Source: JAPHSX01 sp039714395 | GTDB lineage: Bacteria; Pseudomonadota; Gammaproteobacteria; Thiohalomonadales; Thiohalomonadaceae | Direction of reading: 5' to 3' | DNA length: 64,000 bases | NCBI GenBank assembly: GCA_039714395.1 | Contig: JBDLJH010000014.1 | Coordinates: forward strand, 1-64,000 | Part shown: piece after piece, positions 63,980 to 64,000 of the stretch | Layout: each line of letters starts with the position of its first letter | Position numbering within the stretch: position 1 is the stretch's first letter | The notes under the pieces: model-generated | Database searches by the model: none | Told to the model about the DNA's origin: nothing | Seen by the model: the letters and a program-made list of their open reading frames with translations, nothing else | Translations under genes and position numbers: made by a program

Positions 63980-64000
63980 ATGGAAAACTATAGCCTGCGT
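63980..64000 (+). CDS. Start of a further gene, cut by the window edge
   Basis: An ATG one base after the ugd stop (AGGATGG context) opens a frame of seven codons, MENYSLR, before the sequence ends. The ribosome-binding site would be the AGG of the ugd C-terminus (GGAGGCATAGG). Too little remains to name the product; by position it is probably another polysaccharide gene. Confidence 0.5.

Overview
The window comes from a free-living-type gammaproteobacterium. RapA, CreBC, RluA, YejK, EfpL, YgfB, YcbL and FNR all resemble their enterobacterial counterparts closely. A second elongation factor G of the Vibrio/Pseudomonas type, an oxygen-sensing FNR, a secreted DsrE-like protein, a small tetraheme cytochrome, a bacterial sodium channel and a Kdo kinase point to a marine or sediment organism, perhaps a sulfur oxidiser of the Chromatiales/Sedimenticola kind. 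The taxon is an inference. I saw no tRNA, rRNA, CRISPR array, prophage or transposase gene.

Layout. 1-3 kb (minus): a metallophosphoesterase gene followed by creB and creC. 3-8.7 kb (plus): a double-length UvrA with four ABC domains and a palindromic REP-like element inserted in frame. 8.7-19.5 kb: DUF3108 protein, RhlE, an unknown membrane-anchored protein, RapA, a serine hydrolase, RecQ and a small Sel1 protein. 19.9-30 kb: a diguanylate cyclase, two cold-shock genes, a PhnA-like zinc protein, a YcbL-type metallohydrolase, an FHA protein, adenylate kinase, YgfB, RluA, a desaturase, a PilH-like receiver and a secreted DsrE-like protein. 30-36 kb: fusA2, yejK, a voltage-gated sodium channel and a hybrid histidine kinase.

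36-41.5 kb holds the most coherent candidate system. A minus-strand operon encodes a short PspA/IM30-like coiled-coil protein, an integral membrane protein and an exported von Willebrand A protein. It faces a plus-strand OmpR-type regulator and its histidine kinase. The shared intergenic region carries three TTTAC repeats spaced exactly 11 bp apart, the layout expected of an OmpR/PhoB/CreB-class operator. I infer an envelope-stress circuit.

41.5-49.5 kb holds small membrane proteins, a tetraheme cytochrome, FNR with a perfect FNR box at an activating position, EfpL, a methyltransferase, a pair of paralogous membrane-anchored methionine-rich coiled-coil proteins, a CvfB-type S1 protein, a decayed DUF938 methyltransferase and an Ala-rich lipoprotein. 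49.7-64 kb: thiC with a TPP riboswitch, then a PIMT-family methyltransferase, TolC and a lipid A/Kdo cluster (hemerythrin, LpxL-type acyltransferase, WaaA, KdkA, heptosyltransferase-like GT9). Within this cluster lies a 137-bp tandem array of the same REP-like palindrome found inside uvrA. The window ends in an AT-rich surface-polysaccharide segment and ugd, with the first seven codons of another gene at the edge.
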